A stretch of DNA of 17,463 bases from SUP05 sp964577715 (GTDB taxonomy: Bacteria > Pseudomonadota > Gammaproteobacteria > PS1 > Pseudothioglobaceae): contig CAZOAA010000030.1 in NCBI GenBank assembly GCA_964577715.1, positions 1 through 17,463 on the forward strand. Direction: 5' to 3'. Numbering within the stretch: position 1 is the stretch's first letter; every line of letters begins with the position of its first letter. The notes under the pieces are model-generated. The model worked only from the letters and a program-made list of their open reading frames with translations. It searched no databases and was not told the origin of the DNA. Of this stretch, positions 6,231 through 15,658 are shown in pieces. The position numbers were made by a program, and so were the translations under genes.

Positions 6231-9200
6231 CTTTTTTAGCAAATTTTCAACCAGCTCAATGCGTTCAATATCTTCAGGCATTTTTTGCTTGAATATTAAT
6301 TGGTTTTTCCCTTTTAATTGGTAGTTTTTAGGTTGTTTTTGTACTAAATTGATGATTTTTATTGGTTCAATGGTGGTTTTATCGGCAAAAGCAAGGTGAG
6401 CCTTGTCATCATAGATGGAAATTTTATTAATTCCGATTTTTTCCGAAAAAAGTTTGAGTCGTGTGGCGGCAAATAAGTTTTTGGTAGAATCTGGCAATAG
6501 GCCAAAACGATCAATCATCTCGATTTGCAAATCTTTTAATTCATTATTATTCTTCGCGTTGGCAATACGCTTGTACAAGACTAGACGTTCGTGTACATCA
6601 CCAAGATACGTATCAGGAATAATACATCCAAGGCCTGTGTCTATTTCAATTTCATGGTTGATTGGATCATTAAGATTGATTTTTTTCCCCTGACGCATGG
6701 CATCGACAGTGCGTTTGAGTAAGTCATGATAAAGATTAAAGCCAATTTCACTAATTTTGCCTGATTGATTATCACCGAGCAAATCACCTGCGCCACGAAT
6801 CTCTAAGTCGTGATTGGCCAGCATAAAGCCTGCCCCCAACTCTTCTAAGGATTCAATCGCATCTAGGCGTTTTTTGGCATTATCGCTGAGTGATTGATGC
6901 GACTTTATGACCAAGTAAGCATATGCTCTATGATGTGATCGACCTACACGCCCACGTAATTGGTGTAGTTGTGCTAGGCCAAAATTTTGCGCGTTGTTGA
7001 TAATAATGGTGTTAGCATTCGGAATATCAATACCAGTTTCAATAATAGTAGTACATACCAATATTTGAAAACGACCATGGTAGAAGTCACTCATGATGTT
7101 TTCTAATTCACGCGTTGGCATTTGCCCATGGGCAATGCGTACTTTTGTATTTGGCACTAAAGACTTGAGATTCTCCGCCATATTGTCGATGGAATCAATG
7201 TCATTGTGTAAAACGAATATTTGCCCGCCACGATGCAACTCTCGAGAGCAAGCCTCTTTAATGGTATCGTCATTCCATTCGTTTACAAAAGTTTGAATCG
7301 CACTACGTCCTTGTGGCGGGGTGGCGATAACCGAGAGCTCTCTGAGTGAGCCAAGTGCCATATTGAGCGTGCGCGGAATCGGTGTGGCCGTCATGGTGAG
7401 AATATCGCTTTGACCTCTGAGTTTTTTTAGCGCTTCTTTTTGTTTAACACCAAATCGATGTTCCTCATCAATAATGACCAGCCCTAGGTTTTTATATTTA
7501 ATACCGCCTTGGATAAGCTTATGCGTGCCAATGATAATATCGATTTTTCCATCAAGCAATTGTTGTTTAATCTGCGTTTGTTCTTTAGTACTTTGGAATC
7601 GTGAAAGGGCTTTGATCTGTATTGGATAATTAGAAAATCGACCTATAAAAGATTGGTGGTGTTGATTGGCTAGTAATGTGGTTGGCACTAAAATAGCCAC
7701 TTGTTTTCCTGATTCAACAGCTAAAAACGCAGCACGCATGGCGATTTCAGTTTTACCAAAGCCCACGTCGCCACACACCAGACGATCCATCGGTCGTGGT
7801 GATTGCATGTCGGCTAAAACTTCGCCCATGGTTTTAAGTTGATCGGGCGTTTCTTCAAAAGGAAAACTCGATACAAAAGAGCTGTAAGCGTCGTTTGGCT
7901 CTGGGAAAGCAAAGCCTGTTTGTGATTGTCGTTTGGCATATATTTCTAGGAGCTCAGCAGCAATATCATGCAAAGCCTCGTGTGCTTTTTGTTTGGCTTT
8001 AGTCCACTGATTGGTGCCTAGTTTATGTAGTGGTGCAACATCAGGCGATGCACCTGAATAACGCGAAATTAAATTTAGCGATGTCATTGGCACCATGAGT
8101 TTGGAGCCGTTGGCATATTCTAGCATTAAGAAATCTTGCGATAGATCGTCAAAAGTTTGTGTTTTTAAGCCTAAGTAACGGCCCACACCATAGCTTTCAT
8201 GCACAATTGGATCTCCAATTTGGATTTCAACCAAGCTTTTGATGGCTTCGTCAAAATCTTTGTGTTTAGCGCGTCGGCGTCTTTGCTGCTTCACCACATC
8301 AGCGCCGAACAAATTGAGCTCAGTAATAATGGCAATATTGTGCGTTAATAGACCTTCGCTTAGGTTGGCACTAGTGATACATAGCGTCTGTTCGTTATGA
8401 ATAAAATCTTGCCAATGGTTGATTGGTTTTGGTTTTTGATCGTGATTAATTAATAGGTCGCTCAAAATACTTTGCCGACCTTCTGATTCGCAAACAATGA
8501 GTATTTTTCCACTGAATTTTTTCTTAAAACTTAAGAATTTATTGAGTGGATTTTTGTTTTGGGCGTCGATATTTAAAGGTGGCAATAATCGACTGGGAAA
8601 ATTTAAAATATTTTGCCTTTCTTCAATTTTTGAAGTACCAATGACCAGCTGTTGGTGTTTTTTTAGATGGCTAAATAAACGCTCTTTGCTTAAAAATACT
8701 TGATCTATTGGTAGGGGTGGGCGATCAAGGTTGTTTTTGGCTTGTTGATGTCGTTCGCTGATTTGCTCAAAAGTGACATCAACAAGGTCGCTAAACCCTT
8801 GGTGTGCCGCCACAATTGTATTGTCCGGCAAGTAGTCAAACAAGGTATTGGTATTGGTGAAAAATAGTGACAAGTAAAACTCAATGCCATTTGGCAAACG
8901 AGATTCGCTAACTTCAGTGTAAATAAAGCTATCTGTGTTATTGAAATGCTTTAGGTAATTTTCTCTAAAGCGTTGAATGCTATTTTGATCAGTGGCAAAT
9001 TCTCTAGCCGGTAATAGACTAATTTGTTTGGTTGTTTCAATAGAACGCTGAGTTGAGGTGTCAAAGGTGCGAATAGATTCAATTTCTTGATCAAATAAAT
9101 CAAGTCGATAGGGTGATTTTGCTCCCATTGGATAAAGATCAATTAGCGAGCCTTTAATACTAAATTCACCATGTTCCATAACGGTGTTCACACGATTGTA

Positions 9201-9653
9201 ACCAATTTTAAGTAGTTGTTCAGTGAAAGCCTCTCTATCGAGATCATCGCCTGTTTTTAGATTAAAGCTGTATTGCTTGCTAAACTCGACCGGACACAGT
9301 CTTTGAGACAGGGATTCTAGTGTAGTAACAACAATGCCTTTTTTTAGGTTTGGTAATTTGGTTAGTGCATAGAGCCGACTTGAAGTGATATCGGGGTGTG
9401 GTGAAAAATGATCAAAAGCCAACACTTCCCAGTTATCAAATTTTAAGATATCTAGATCATCATTATAAAAATTAAGTGATTTAACCAAGTGGTCAAAATG
9501 CACAATATCATTGGCAATCACTAAAATAATTTGATTTTGCGCCTGAGCAAACTCAATCAGTGCGAGTGCTTGTGCACTACCGTAGAGTGATCCCCAATAG
9601 AATTTTTGTCCAGATTTAAATGGAACGCAGTCTTGCAAATAAAGCTGTGGCAT
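6222..9653 (-). CDS. mfd: Transcription-repair coupling factor
   Basis: Mfd is a DNA translocase that pushes stalled RNA polymerase off lesions and recruits UvrA for nucleotide excision repair. At 1143 aa it is full length (E. coli 1148). The UvrB-like N-terminal module covers about 1-350, and its ATP site is degenerate, as usual. The RNA-polymerase interaction domain begins near 480 (GDPIVHESYGVGRYLG). The RecG-like motor has Walker A GDVGFGKTE at 628-636, DEEH at 729-732, SDILTMTATPIPRT at 749-762, TTIIETGIDIPNA at 867-879 and QLRGRVGRSHHRAY at 897-910. The autoinhibitory TRCF C-terminal domain covers about 1000-1100. It starts 2 nt after the maf stop (TAG CA ATG), so the two form an operon. 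Its end overlaps the convergent membrane gene. Confidence 0.98.
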   Translation of the reverse strand: MPQLYLQDCVPFKSGQKFYWGSLYGSAQALALIEFAQAQNQIILVIANDIVHFDHLVKSLNFYNDDLDILKFDNWEVLAFDHFSPHPDITSSRLYALTKLPNLKKGIVVTTLESLSQRLCPVEFSKQYSFNLKTGDDLDREAFTEQLLKIGYNRVNTVMEHGEFSIKGSLIDLYPMGAKSPYRLDLFDQEIESIRTFDTSTQRSIETTKQISLLPAREFATDQNSIQRFRENYLKHFNNTDSFIYTEVSESRLPNGIEFYLSLFFTNTNTLFDYLPDNTIVAAHQGFSDLVDVTFEQISERHQQAKNNLDRPPLPIDQVFLSKERLFSHLKKHQQLVIGTSKIEERQNILNFPSRLLPPLNIDAQNKNPLNKFLSFKKKFSGKILIVCESEGRQSILSDLLINHDQKPKPINHWQDFIHNEQTLCITSANLSEGLLTHNIAIITELNLFGADVVKQQRRRRAKHKDFDEAIKSLVEIQIGDPIVHESYGVGRYLGLKTQTFDDLSQDFLMLEYANGSKLMVPMTSLNLISRYSGASPDVAPLHKLGTNQWTKAKQKAHEALHDIAAELLEIYAKRQSQTGFAFPEPNDAYSSFVSSFPFEETPDQLKTMGEVLADMQSPRPMDRLVCGDVGFGKTEIAMRAAFLAVESGKQVAILVPTTLLANQHHQSFIGRFSNYPIQIKALSRFQSTKEQTQIKQQLLDGKIDIIIGTHKLIQGGIKYKNLGLVIIDEEHRFGVKQKEALKKLRGQSDILTMTATPIPRTLNMALGSLRELSVIATPPQGRSAIQTFVNEWNDDTIKEACSRELHRGGQIFVLHNDIDSIDNMAENLKSLVPNTKVRIAHGQMPTRELENIMSDFYHGRFQILVCTTIIETGIDIPNANTIIINNAQNFGLAQLHQLRGRVGRSHHRAYAYLVIKSHQSLSDNAKKRLDAIESLEELGAGFMLANHDLEIRGAGDLLGDNQSGKISEIGFNLYHDLLKRTVDAMRQGKKINLNDPINHEIEIDTGLGCIIPDTYLGDVHERLVLYKRIANAKNNNELKDLQIEMIDRFGLLPDSTKNLFAATRLKLFSEKIGINKISIYDDKAHLAFADKTTIEPIKIINLVQKQPKNYQLKGKNQLIFKQKMPEDIERIELVENLLKKLN

Positions 9654-9655
9654 TG

Positions 9656-10285
9656 CTAATTTTCTAAGATGTCTATGCCTTCATTTTCTAGCATTGTAAC
9701 CAATTGAATGAGTGGTAAGCCAATGAGTGTATTGGGATCAACGCCTTCTAATTGCTCAAAAAGACTAATGCCCAGTGATTCAGATTTAAAGCTACCTGCG
9801 CAATCATAAGGTTGTTCTTTTTTCAGGTAATTGTTAATTTGTGTGTAGGTTAAGGTTTTAAAAACTACTTTGAATGTTTCAACAATTGTCTGTATATTGT
9901 TGGTATTTGTATTTAAAAGAGTCAAACTTGTTAAAAATGTTACTGTATTGCCAGAACTTTGTTGAAGTTGTTTGACGGCATTTTTATGGGTATGTGGTTT
10001 GGTTAGTATCTTATCATCGATTTGTGCACCACTACCCAATGTAGCCACTTGATCTGAAGCGATGATAAGCCCGCTATGATTTTTAGCAACTGCACGGGCT
10101 TTTTCCTGACTTAAGCGATAGACTAATTGCTCAGGCGTCTCTCTCTCTTTTCTTGATTCATCAATATCAGGCGATACTACATCAAAATCTATGCCAAGTT
10201 TATTAAGCACTTCTTTTCTAAACTTTGATGAGGACGCAAGAATTAATGACACGATTAGTAAAGGTGTTTGTAAAATAGAAATCAT
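9656..10285 (-). CDS. yceF: Maf-family nucleotide pyrophosphatase, YceF type
   Basis: Maf proteins are cytosolic house-cleaning enzymes that hydrolyse non-canonical nucleoside triphosphates; the E. coli YceF branch prefers 7-methyl-GTP. The YceF branch is indicated by LILASSSKFR, SDQV with the conserved Asp78, GKPLT-like LTKPHTH, and especially DCAGSFKSESLGISLFEQLEG with DPNTLIGLPLI, all close to E. coli YceF. The frame has an ATG at 10285 (209 aa), but the family normally begins right at M-x-LILAS. A GTG at 10252 would give 198 aa and exactly that N-terminus. Neither start has a clear Shine-Dalgarno. The GTG also widens the gap to divergent folA from 23 to 56 nt, so I consider it at least as likely. 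mfd follows 2 nt downstream. Confidence 0.93.
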   Translation of the reverse strand: MISILQTPLLIVSLILASSSKFRKEVLNKLGIDFDVVSPDIDESRKERETPEQLVYRLSQEKARAVAKNHSGLIIASDQVATLGSGAQIDDKILTKPHTHKNAVKQLQQSSGNTVTFLTSLTLLNTNTNNIQTIVETFKVVFKTLTYTQINNYLKKEQPYDCAGSFKSESLGISLFEQLEGVDPNTLIGLPLIQLVTMLENEGIDILEN

Positions 10286-10308
10286 TTTACGTTATTTAAG
10301 GCTTTTTC

Positions 10309-10794
10309 ATGCGCTTATCAATTATTGTGGCAATGGACGATAACCAACTCATTGGTAAAGACAATGCTTTGCCTTGGCATTTGCCAGCAGATTTGGGCTA
10401 TTTTAAGAAAACCACCACAGGAAAGACAGTACTAATGGGGCGCAAAACTTATGAATCCATTGGTCGTCCACTACCAAACCGACGTAATGTGATTGTGAGT
10501 CGAAATACTGATTTCCAAGCCAGTGGCTGTGAGGTAGTTAGCAGTATTGATGCTGCGCTTGAATTGGCTAAAGATGATAACGAGGTAATGGTGATGGGTG
10601 GCGCCTCTTTTTATGAGCAAATGTTACCCAGTGCCGATAGGTTATACATTACTCAAATTGAAGGTGAGTATGAAGGTGATGCGTATTTTCCGGCATTGGA
10701 TCGCGGTGAATTTGTAGAGACCTTTAGAGAGTCACATATACCTGATGATAAGAATCCATACACTTATCATTTCACCATTTTAGATAGAAAATAA
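10309..10794 (+). CDS. folA: Dihydrofolate reductase, type I
   Basis: FolA reduces dihydrofolate to tetrahydrofolate with NADPH, supplying one-carbon carriers for thymidylate and purine synthesis; it is the target of trimethoprim. The 161-aa protein is the same size as the E. coli enzyme (159). It carries the substrate-site DNALPWHLPADLGYFK with Trp23 and catalytic Asp28 at residues 18-33, the NADPH-binding GRKTYESIGRPLPNRRNVIVSR (44-65), and VMVMGGASFYEQ (93-104). AAGG stands 7 nt before the ATG. The gene is divergent from maf and is followed after only 2 nt by a small lipoprotein gene, implying co-expression. No resistance-type substitution can be judged from sequence alone. Confidence 0.98.
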   Translation: MRLSIIVAMDDNQLIGKDNALPWHLPADLGYFKKTTTGKTVLMGRKTYESIGRPLPNRRNVIVSRNTDFQASGCEVVSSIDAALELAKDDNEVMVMGGASFYEQMLPSADRLYITQIEGEYEGDAYFPALDRGEFVETFRESHIPDDKNPYTYHFTILDRK

Positions 10795-10796
10795 CC

Positions 10797-10979
10797 ATGA
10801 TTAAACTCAGCGTAATATTATTATCAGCATTATTACTCTCAAGCTGTGTATTGACTAAGGTCGTGACTGTACCAATGCGAGTGGGTGGAGCCATTATTTC
10901 AGTAGTACCAGGCGTGGGAGATGGTATTGATGAAGCTATAGATGAAACAGCCGATGTGATTGACGCTATTCCTATTTGA
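10797..10979 (+). CDS. Small lipoprotein linked to folA
   Basis: A 60-aa predicted lipoprotein. The N-terminus has a short basic start (MIK), a hydrophobic run (residues 4-14) and a lipobox LSSC at 14-17, so signal peptidase II should cut before Cys17 and leave a lipidated peptide of 44 residues. Position +2 is Val, not the inner-membrane-retaining Asp, so outer-membrane delivery is likely in a Gram-negative cell. The mature part is glycine/valine-rich (VPMRVGGAIISVVPGVGDG) and then acidic (about 38-56), ending in IDAIPI. It reminds me of small DUF-type proteobacterial lipoproteins with VGGA and VGD segments, but I cannot name the family securely. The ATG is 2 nt after the folA stop, indicating coupled translation; a terminator follows. 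Confidence 0.8.
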   Translation: MIKLSVILLSALLLSSCVLTKVVTVPMRVGGAIISVVPGVGDGIDEAIDETADVIDAIPI

Positions 10980-11002
10980 TATTTATTACAAGGTTGAGCA
11001 TT

Positions 11003-11029
11003 AAAAGGCCTGTCTTTCAAAGCCTTTTT
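11003..11029 (+). terminator. Intrinsic terminator between the lipoprotein gene and gltB
   Basis: AAAAGGC (11003-11009) pairs perfectly with GCCTTTT (11022-11028) across a 12-nt loop and is followed by T-rich sequence on the plus strand. It ends the folA-lipoprotein transcript. Read in the other direction the stem ends in TTTTAA, so it may also stop gltB transcription, whose stop codon is 8 nt before it. Confidence 0.75.
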
Positions 11030-11036
11030 GGTTTAT

Positions 11037-14000
11037 TTATTTGCCACTTTGCTGTAAGACACGCTTAAAATCTTTTGGCATAACTTTAATGAAATGATGT
11101 AGTTCATCATTCCAGTTGTCAACAATGCGTTGTGCAACTGATGAACCAGTTAACTGAGCATGGTTTGAAACGTATTGATAAAGCTCTTTTTGTGCCTCAT
11201 CATCCATCGGGTCAAGATCAATCATCACCGGATTAACCATCGCTTCAAACGTGTTATTTGGATTGTAAACATAGGCAATACCACCACTCATGCCAGCGCC
11301 AAAGTTACGACCAACCTCACCTAAGATGATAGCACGACCACCCGTCATATATTCACAACCATGATCGCCCACACCTTCAACGACTGCAACTACACCTGAG
11401 TTACGCACACAGAAACGCTCGGCTACACGACCCGATAGGTACATTTCACCACCTGTTGAGCCGTAACCACATACATTACCAGCAATGATTTCTTCTTCAG
11501 AATTAAAAGTAGAATCTTTAGGTGGATAGACAATAATCTTGCCACCAGATAATCCTTTACCTACATAATCATTAGCATCACCTTCCACTTCAAGTGTCAC
11601 ACCTTTTGCAGTAAATGCACCAAGTGATTGTCCTGCAGAACCATTAAACTTAATTTTGATTGTATCGTCATCAAGGTTGTTTCCACCACGTGTTTTGACG
11701 ATATGCGATGAGAACATTGCACCTACAGCACGATCAACATTAGTGATTTTTTCCTCAATACTAATTGCATCTCCACTGGTAATTGCATCCTTTGCTTTTT
11801 CAATTAATATGTTGTCTAATTGTAGTTCTAATTGATGGTCTTGTGAAATACTTTGGTAAGTGCCAGTGTCTTTATTTGGTTTGTCTGCCAGTGTTAATAG
11901 TGCATCTAAGTTGATTGAATCTTGCTTCCAATGCTTGATAGCTTGATCCATTTCTAACATGTCAACACGGCCAATCATTTCATTAACGGTTTTAAAGCCA
12001 AGATCCGCCATAATTAAGCGTAATTCTTCAGCCACCATAAATAAGTAATTCACTACGTGTTCTGGTTTGCCCGTAAACTTTTTGCGTAGCTCTTTGTCTT
12101 GAGTAGCAATGCCGACCGGACAAGTATTTAAGTGACACTTGCGCATCATGATACAACCCATGGTAATGAGTGGCGCAGTAGAAAAGCCAAACTCTTCAGC
12201 GCCAAGCAATATGCCGATTGCTACATCTCGCCCCGTTTTGAGCTGACCATCTGTTTGGATTACGACACGTGAACGTAAATCATTCATGACTAGCGTTTGG
12301 TGTGTTTCTGCTAGACCTAGCTCCCACGGCAAACCAGCATGTTTGATAGAGGTTAGTGGTGATGCACCTGTGCCCCCATCATGACCCGCAATAACAATGT
12401 GATCTGATTTGGCTTTAGTTACACCAGCAGCAATTGTGCCAACGCCTACCTCTGCAACTAATTTCACACTGATGCGCGCCTCAGGGTTTGATCGTTTAAG
12501 ATCAAAAATAAGTTGTGATAAGTCTTCAATAGAATAAATATCGTGGTGTGGTGGCGGGGAAATTAGACCAACGCCCGGTGTTGAGTGACGAATTTTGGCA
12601 ATACCTTCATCAACTTTGGTACCTGGCAATTCACCGCCCTCACCAGGCTTGGCACCTTGTGATACTTTAATTTGAATTTCGTCAGCATTATTGAGGTAAT
12701 CAATCGTTACACCAAAACGACCAGAGGCGACCTGTTTAATAGCGCTTCGACGTGAATCGCCATTAGCGTCTGGCGTCCAACGCTTGGCATCTTCACCACC
12801 CTCACCAGTGTTAGACTTTCCACCTAAACGGTTCATAGCAATAGCTAAAGACTCGTGTGATTCAGCAGAAATAGAGCCAAAACTCATCGCACCTGTGGCG
12901 AAACGCTTAACAATTTCTTTTGTGCTTTCAACCTCATCAAGACTAATTGAATTTCCTGACTTGAATGACATTAGGCCGCGCAGCGTACAATTGCGCGTGC
13001 CTTCTTCGTTGGCGTGTTTAGCAAATGCCCAATAGGCGCTTTGGTCATTGTTACGAGCGGCTAATTGCAAATTGGCGATGGTTTGTGGGTCCCACATGTG
13101 TTTTTCCCCACCACTGCGCCAATGGTAGTGCCCAAGGTTGTCTAAATTATTGGTTTTATAAGCACTATGGTGACGCTTTTCGACTTCAGATTGTAAGACG
13201 TCAAAGCCCACGCCTTTAATACGAGAGGCAGTTTCAAAGAAACACTTGTTCATTACCTCTGGGGCTAAGCCAACCGCTTCAAAAATTTGCGCACCTTTGT
13301 AAGACTCTAGCGTAGAGATGCCCATTTTTGCCATTACTTTGAGCATGCCTTTGCCAACACCTTTTCGGTAGGCTGTAATAATTGCATCATCGCTTTCGAT
13401 ATCAATCATTTCATCATGGCGTGCTTGCCATAAAGCCTCAAAGGCTAAGTAAGGGTTAATGGCATCTGCACCATAACCGCTTAATAAGCAAAAATGATGT
13501 ACTTCACGAGCCTCACCTGTTTCGACAATAATGCCAACCTGTGTACGCTCATGGCTGGCAACTAAATAACGATGTAGTGCTGATGAAGCAAGTAGTGTAC
13601 TGATAGCAGTACGGTTTTCACCAATATTTCTATCAGATAAAATAACTAAAGAATGCCCGTCTTTAATCGCTTGTGATCCTTGTTGGCAAATATCATCTAA
13701 TAATTGAGATACTTTTTTGCCTTCATTAATATCATAAGTAATATCAATGGTTTTTGAAGTCCAACCACGGTGATTACAATGGCGAAGTGCTGCTGTTTCT
13801 TCATTGGTCAAAATTGGATGATCAATTACCAAACGATGTGCATTTTCTGCCTTGTTGTTTAAAAGGTTACCTTCAGGGCCAATAGAACAGCGCAAAGACA
13901 TTATCACCTCTTCACGGATTGAGTCAATGGCTGGGTTGGTTACCTGTGCAAACAGTTGTTTGAAATAGTCATAAATAATACGCGATTGATCAGACAAACA

Positions 14001-15536
14001 CGCTAGGGCTGAATCATTGCCCATTGAGCCTACTGGGTCGCGTAATTCGCCAACTAATGGCAAAAGCATAAATTGTAAGGTTTCTGTACTATAACCAAAT
14101 GCCTTTAATCGGTGAATTAATGACTCCGGGTGAAAGCCATGTGCCTCTTGTTCGCAACCGAGTTCTGATAGGTGAATCTGCTGGTCATTCAGCCAATCTT
14201 TATAAGGGTTTTTTGATGAAAATTCGGTTTTAATTTCCTCGTCATCAATCAACTCACCTTTGTCAAAGTCAACCAAGAACATTTTTCCTGGGCGTAATCT
14301 ACCTTTGGTTTTAACGTTGTTGGTTTCAATATCAACCACGCCAACCTCACTCGCCATAATCACTCGATCATCATGCGTAAGATAAAAACGTGAAGGACGC
14401 AAACCGTTGCGATCGAGCACAGCGCCAATATAACGACCATCGGTAAAAGCAATAGAGGCAGGACCATCCCAAGGCTCCATAACATTTGAGAAATATTCAT
14501 AGAATGCCTTTTTCTCATCACTCATGTTGTTGTCATTTTGCCAGGCTTCAGGCACCATCATTAGTACCGCCTCTTGCAAAGTGCGGCCATTCATCATTAA
14601 GAACTCTAAAACATTATCAAAACTACCTGAGTCAGATACTTCAGTTTCAATAACTGGCAATGTTTTGTTTAGATTGTCTTTAAATAAATTACTCTCTAAT
14701 GTGCCTTCCCTAGCACGCATCCAATTGTAATTACCTTGGCGAGTATTGATTTCACCGTTGTGCGACATATAACGACAAGGTTGAGCTCGATCCCAAGACG
14801 GGAATGTATTGGTAGAAAAACGAGAATGCACCATTGCTAGGTAAGTTTCATATTCTAGGTTTGACAAATCAGAATAAAAATCGAGCACTTGAGAGCCCAT
14901 TAACATGCCCTTGTAAATAATAACGGTTGTGGACAAGCTACAAACATAGAATAACAACGCTTGAGATAGTGAATCATCCGTTCGAATAGCGTTTGACGCA
15001 TGCTTTCTAATAATAAATAAGGCGCGTTCAAATGTAGCGTTATCAACGCCATCAGCACTTTTGATAATCAATTGTTTAATGATGGGTTGTGATTCTCTAG
15101 CAGTGTGCCCTACATCGGCTTTATCTGCATCAATTGGCACATCACGCCAACCGACCAATGTTTGCCCTTCATCTTTAACGGACTTTTCTAATGCCTTAAT
15201 ACAATGCGCTCTTTCATTGTCGTCTTGCGGTAAGAAAACATTTCCTATACCATAGCTACCTGGCTTAACATCGATACCAAAACCTTTTTTGATTTCTTTG
15301 GTAAAAAATGCATGAGGAATATCAGTTAGAATGCCTGCACCATCACCCGTATTAGACTCACAACCACAACCACCGCGATGATCCATACGAGAAAGCATTT
15401 CTAGTGCATCTGAGGTAATTTGATGTGAAGGTTTGCCCTTAATATGCGCAATAAAACCAACACCACAGTTCTCCTTCTCATTGTTTGGATGGTAAAGACC
15501 GTTTGGTTTAGGTAGGTGTAATAACTGTTCTCTCAT
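11037..15536 (-). CDS. gltB: Glutamate synthase (NADPH-type) large subunit
   Basis: GltB takes ammonia from glutamine and uses it to convert 2-oxoglutarate to glutamate, the core of nitrogen assimilation. Starting at the ATG at 15536 it has 1499 aa, the family length. A 23-residue propeptide precedes Cys24 (ENCGVGF), the nucleophile of the class II amidotransferase domain. The FMN/synthase domain has SNTGEGGED, then GAKPGEGGELPG and AGHDGGTGASP. The 3Fe-4S cysteines are Cys1128, Cys1134 and Cys1139 (CIMMRKCHLNTCP). The C-terminal beta-helix (GXXGXG repeats) closes it. The insertion of about 27 aa that marks ferredoxin-dependent enzymes after the GGED segment is absent, so a GltD partner is expected, yet gltD is on neither side. 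The frame extends to a GTG at 15575, but that lies upstream of the likely transcript start. Confidence 0.97.
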   Translation of the reverse strand: MREQLLHLPKPNGLYHPNNEKENCGVGFIAHIKGKPSHQITSDALEMLSRMDHRGGCGCESNTGDGAGILTDIPHAFFTKEIKKGFGIDVKPGSYGIGNVFLPQDDNERAHCIKALEKSVKDEGQTLVGWRDVPIDADKADVGHTARESQPIIKQLIIKSADGVDNATFERALFIIRKHASNAIRTDDSLSQALLFYVCSLSTTVIIYKGMLMGSQVLDFYSDLSNLEYETYLAMVHSRFSTNTFPSWDRAQPCRYMSHNGEINTRQGNYNWMRAREGTLESNLFKDNLNKTLPVIETEVSDSGSFDNVLEFLMMNGRTLQEAVLMMVPEAWQNDNNMSDEKKAFYEYFSNVMEPWDGPASIAFTDGRYIGAVLDRNGLRPSRFYLTHDDRVIMASEVGVVDIETNNVKTKGRLRPGKMFLVDFDKGELIDDEEIKTEFSSKNPYKDWLNDQQIHLSELGCEQEAHGFHPESLIHRLKAFGYSTETLQFMLLPLVGELRDPVGSMGNDSALACLSDQSRIIYDYFKQLFAQVTNPAIDSIREEVIMSLRCSIGPEGNLLNNKAENAHRLVIDHPILTNEETAALRHCNHRGWTSKTIDITYDINEGKKVSQLLDDICQQGSQAIKDGHSLVILSDRNIGENRTAISTLLASSALHRYLVASHERTQVGIIVETGEAREVHHFCLLSGYGADAINPYLAFEALWQARHDEMIDIESDDAIITAYRKGVGKGMLKVMAKMGISTLESYKGAQIFEAVGLAPEVMNKCFFETASRIKGVGFDVLQSEVEKRHHSAYKTNNLDNLGHYHWRSGGEKHMWDPQTIANLQLAARNNDQSAYWAFAKHANEEGTRNCTLRGLMSFKSGNSISLDEVESTKEIVKRFATGAMSFGSISAESHESLAIAMNRLGGKSNTGEGGEDAKRWTPDANGDSRRSAIKQVASGRFGVTIDYLNNADEIQIKVSQGAKPGEGGELPGTKVDEGIAKIRHSTPGVGLISPPPHHDIYSIEDLSQLIFDLKRSNPEARISVKLVAEVGVGTIAAGVTKAKSDHIVIAGHDGGTGASPLTSIKHAGLPWELGLAETHQTLVMNDLRSRVVIQTDGQLKTGRDVAIGILLGAEEFGFSTAPLITMGCIMMRKCHLNTCPVGIATQDKELRKKFTGKPEHVVNYLFMVAEELRLIMADLGFKTVNEMIGRVDMLEMDQAIKHWKQDSINLDALLTLADKPNKDTGTYQSISQDHQLELQLDNILIEKAKDAITSGDAISIEEKITNVDRAVGAMFSSHIVKTRGGNNLDDDTIKIKFNGSAGQSLGAFTAKGVTLEVEGDANDYVGKGLSGGKIIVYPPKDSTFNSEEEIIAGNVCGYGSTGGEMYLSGRVAERFCVRNSGVVAVVEGVGDHGCEYMTGGRAIILGEVGRNFGAGMSGGIAYVYNPNNTFEAMVNPVMIDLDPMDDEAQKELYQYVSNHAQLTGSSVAQRIVDNWNDELHHFIKVMPKDFKRVLQQSGK

Positions 15537-15577
15537 GTCGGCGTTACTTGATAATAAAATTCGCAAAAAATCCACTA

Positions 15578-15583
15578 ATTATA
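15578..15583 (-). promoter_or_regulatory. Probable -10 box of the gltB promoter
   Basis: TATAAT is present on the minus strand 41 nt before the chosen gltB ATG. The -35 region is weak. Initiation about 7 nt downstream (near 15571) would exclude the GTG at 15575 as start codon and leave a leader of about 35 nt before the ATG. Confidence 0.45.
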
Positions 15584-15652
15584 ACGTAAAACATCATGTG
15601 ACTGAGCCTCAAATACGTGACGTTAGTAGTGTTTTTACGAATATTTTTCAGG

Positions 15653-15658
15653 TAGAAT
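15653..15658 (+). promoter_or_regulatory. Candidate -10 box of yaaA
   Basis: TAGAAT lies 32 nt before the yaaA ATG in the 154-nt divergent gap with gltB. A matching -35 is only T-rich, so the assignment is tentative. The box sits between two near-repeats: 15639-15651 and 15655-15673 both begin GAATATTTT and end TTTTTCAG or TTTTCAG. Confidence 0.3.

Noticed and set aside
10772..11020. Minus-strand 82-aa frame opposite the folA-linked lipoprotein
   Set aside because: It runs through the intrinsic terminator and the clear lipoprotein signal-peptide sequence on the other strand; its composition looks like a shadow.
12784..13219. Plus-strand open frames inside gltB (83 and 64 aa)
   Set aside because: Both mirror conserved gltB coding sequence in the opposite strand and show no features of real proteins.
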